From NCBI GenBank assembly GCA_030704615.1, contig CM060733.1, forward strand, positions 70,988,001-71,052,000: a stretch of 64,000 nt of DNA. Reading direction: 5' to 3'. Numbering within the stretch: position 1 is the first letter of the stretch; every line of letters starts with the position of its first letter. The notes beneath the pieces were generated by a model. That model searched no databases, was not told the origin of the DNA, and worked only from the letters and a program-made list of their open reading frames with translations. Below are positions 63,121 through 64,000 of this stretch, in pieces. The position numbers and the translations under genes are program-made. Origin of the DNA: Takakia lepidozioides. Taxonomy: Eukaryota; Streptophyta; Takakiopsida; Takakiales; Takakiaceae.

Positions 63121-64000
63121 AAGAAGATTAATTAATGGGCTGTCCCCCACTTAGACCAGCCCCCCATGGCAATGGCTTCGCATGTAATTGATTATTTGAA
63201 TACCAGACATCTATTAACTCTGTTGGATACCACAAATGCTCCAAAAGCTTAGAGCCTAATTTTTTTTTATCTCCAAATCCCAGACCCCATGTATGTCATA
63301 CAGGATTGACAAGAACAAAATGTAGCCTATGAGTCTCACTTTCGCAGTTTGCATTGACGCCGGACTGAGTACCTTCCCATTTGCTCACTTTCTGCGCATT
63401 TATGAAATCTGATGGTGCAATTCGTAGACCCTTGAATTTGCAGTTCATTCGTAGTTCCACTCTCTGTGCTTGCAACGTCCCGTTCCGTTGCCTGCATCTG
63501 AGGATGGCGGGAGTTTGGGGCATATATTTGCCCTTCCCTCCAATTCTCATACTCCAAACACACCGTGCGCTCCTCTATGCTTGTCTCTTCGCTTGCAGCG
63601 CTTTTTCCTGGCAATTCCATTGCTATGCATTCTAAGGGCGTGCTCATGCGCTGTCGACGTCAAACACTTCACACTGCTTCATGGCATCCGCATGGCTGAA
63701 ATTCAATGGAAGCACAAAATTTGGTTGAGGGAATAGGAAGCAGAAGCATTGCGCATCAGCAAGAGAGCGGAAGACGCTTGTGTAGTCGTGCTTCGTTGGC
63801 TGGGAGAGAGCGGGATCCATAGGAGGGAGGCAGTCCCTCACTTTTTCTATCTTTCCGCTTGCAGCAAGAGACTCGATGCGTGTGGGAAAAAGTACCCGCA
63901 TCTCTACGGTTATGTTGCTTGGTACCACCTCCTCAAGCTCCCATGTCCTATTGGTTTCAACCTAGTGATAATCGTGCATGTCACATTCACGTCGATTTAG
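63121..64000. other. Unassigned sequence
   Basis: Several short open frames on both strands overlap; none shows a family motif. It may be genic (upstream or exon-containing) but I cannot support a gene. Confidence 0.3.

Overview
This is repeat-dense nuclear DNA of a green plant. I see no intact ordinary host gene and no RNA gene. The best lineage evidence is fragments of organelle-targeted plant families: pentatricopeptide (PPR) motifs of the VDMYAKCGS type at 60.3 and 61.1-61.5 kb, and the WWDNR/PDFK motif of OSB-type organellar single-stranded DNA-binding proteins at 27-29 and 59.6-61.1 kb. Together with chromoviruses, CACTA (En/Spm) elements and a methyltransferase-carrying gypsy element, they suggest a land plant, perhaps a seedless one. 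I cannot name the species.

Layout. 0.1-1.9 kb (-): TNPA-like gene of a CACTA element, running off the left edge. 2.55-3.20 kb: small hAT-type element with a perfect 8-bp target duplication. 3.4-10.6 kb (-): decayed Ty3 chromovirus with an extra LTR piece. 10.6-11.9 kb: GC-rich direct repeats, possibly LTR remnants. 12.3-22.3 kb: a CACTA tnp2 gene cut into three pieces by an inversion between two inverted copies of a palindrome-rich repeat; the inverted interval also holds a zinc-finger-like pseudogene and a large palindromic satellite. 22.6-23.0 kb (-): SET-domain fragment. 23.1-25.6 kb (+): second tnp2 copy. 25.7-38.7 kb (+): the main find, a Ty3/gypsy element encoding a C5 cytosine methyltransferase between protease and reverse transcriptase; its leader is interrupted by a 3.5-kb CACTA element carrying OSB-like fragments. 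38.7-48.3 kb: a well-preserved CACTA gene pair, tnp2 (-) and a divergent TNPA-like gene (+) fused to an FCP1/NIF phosphatase-like domain. 48.5-54.8 kb (+): second chromovirus. 55.3-56.3 kb (-): tnp2 3' end. 56.3-57.9 kb (+): LINE-like ORF with a chromodomain. 57.9-59.3 kb (-): 3' end of another methyltransferase-gypsy copy, showing that the family's integrase ends in a PHD finger. 59.4-61.5 kb: tandem OSB/PPR pseudogene fragments. 61.5-64 kb: mostly anonymous, with one CACTA-like end and one tRNA-like (SINE) candidate.

How it fits together. Several transposon families here carry chromatin-related modules: a cytosine methyltransferase and PHD finger (gypsy), chromodomains (two chromoviruses and the LINE-like ORF), a SET fragment beside a CACTA transposase, and an FCP1-like domain inside a TNPA-like protein. 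Most copies are broken. Most in-frame stops in the methyltransferase element are TAG or TGA, which fits C-to-T decay of CAG and CGA codons in methylated DNA. All family calls come from reading motifs by eye; no database search was run.
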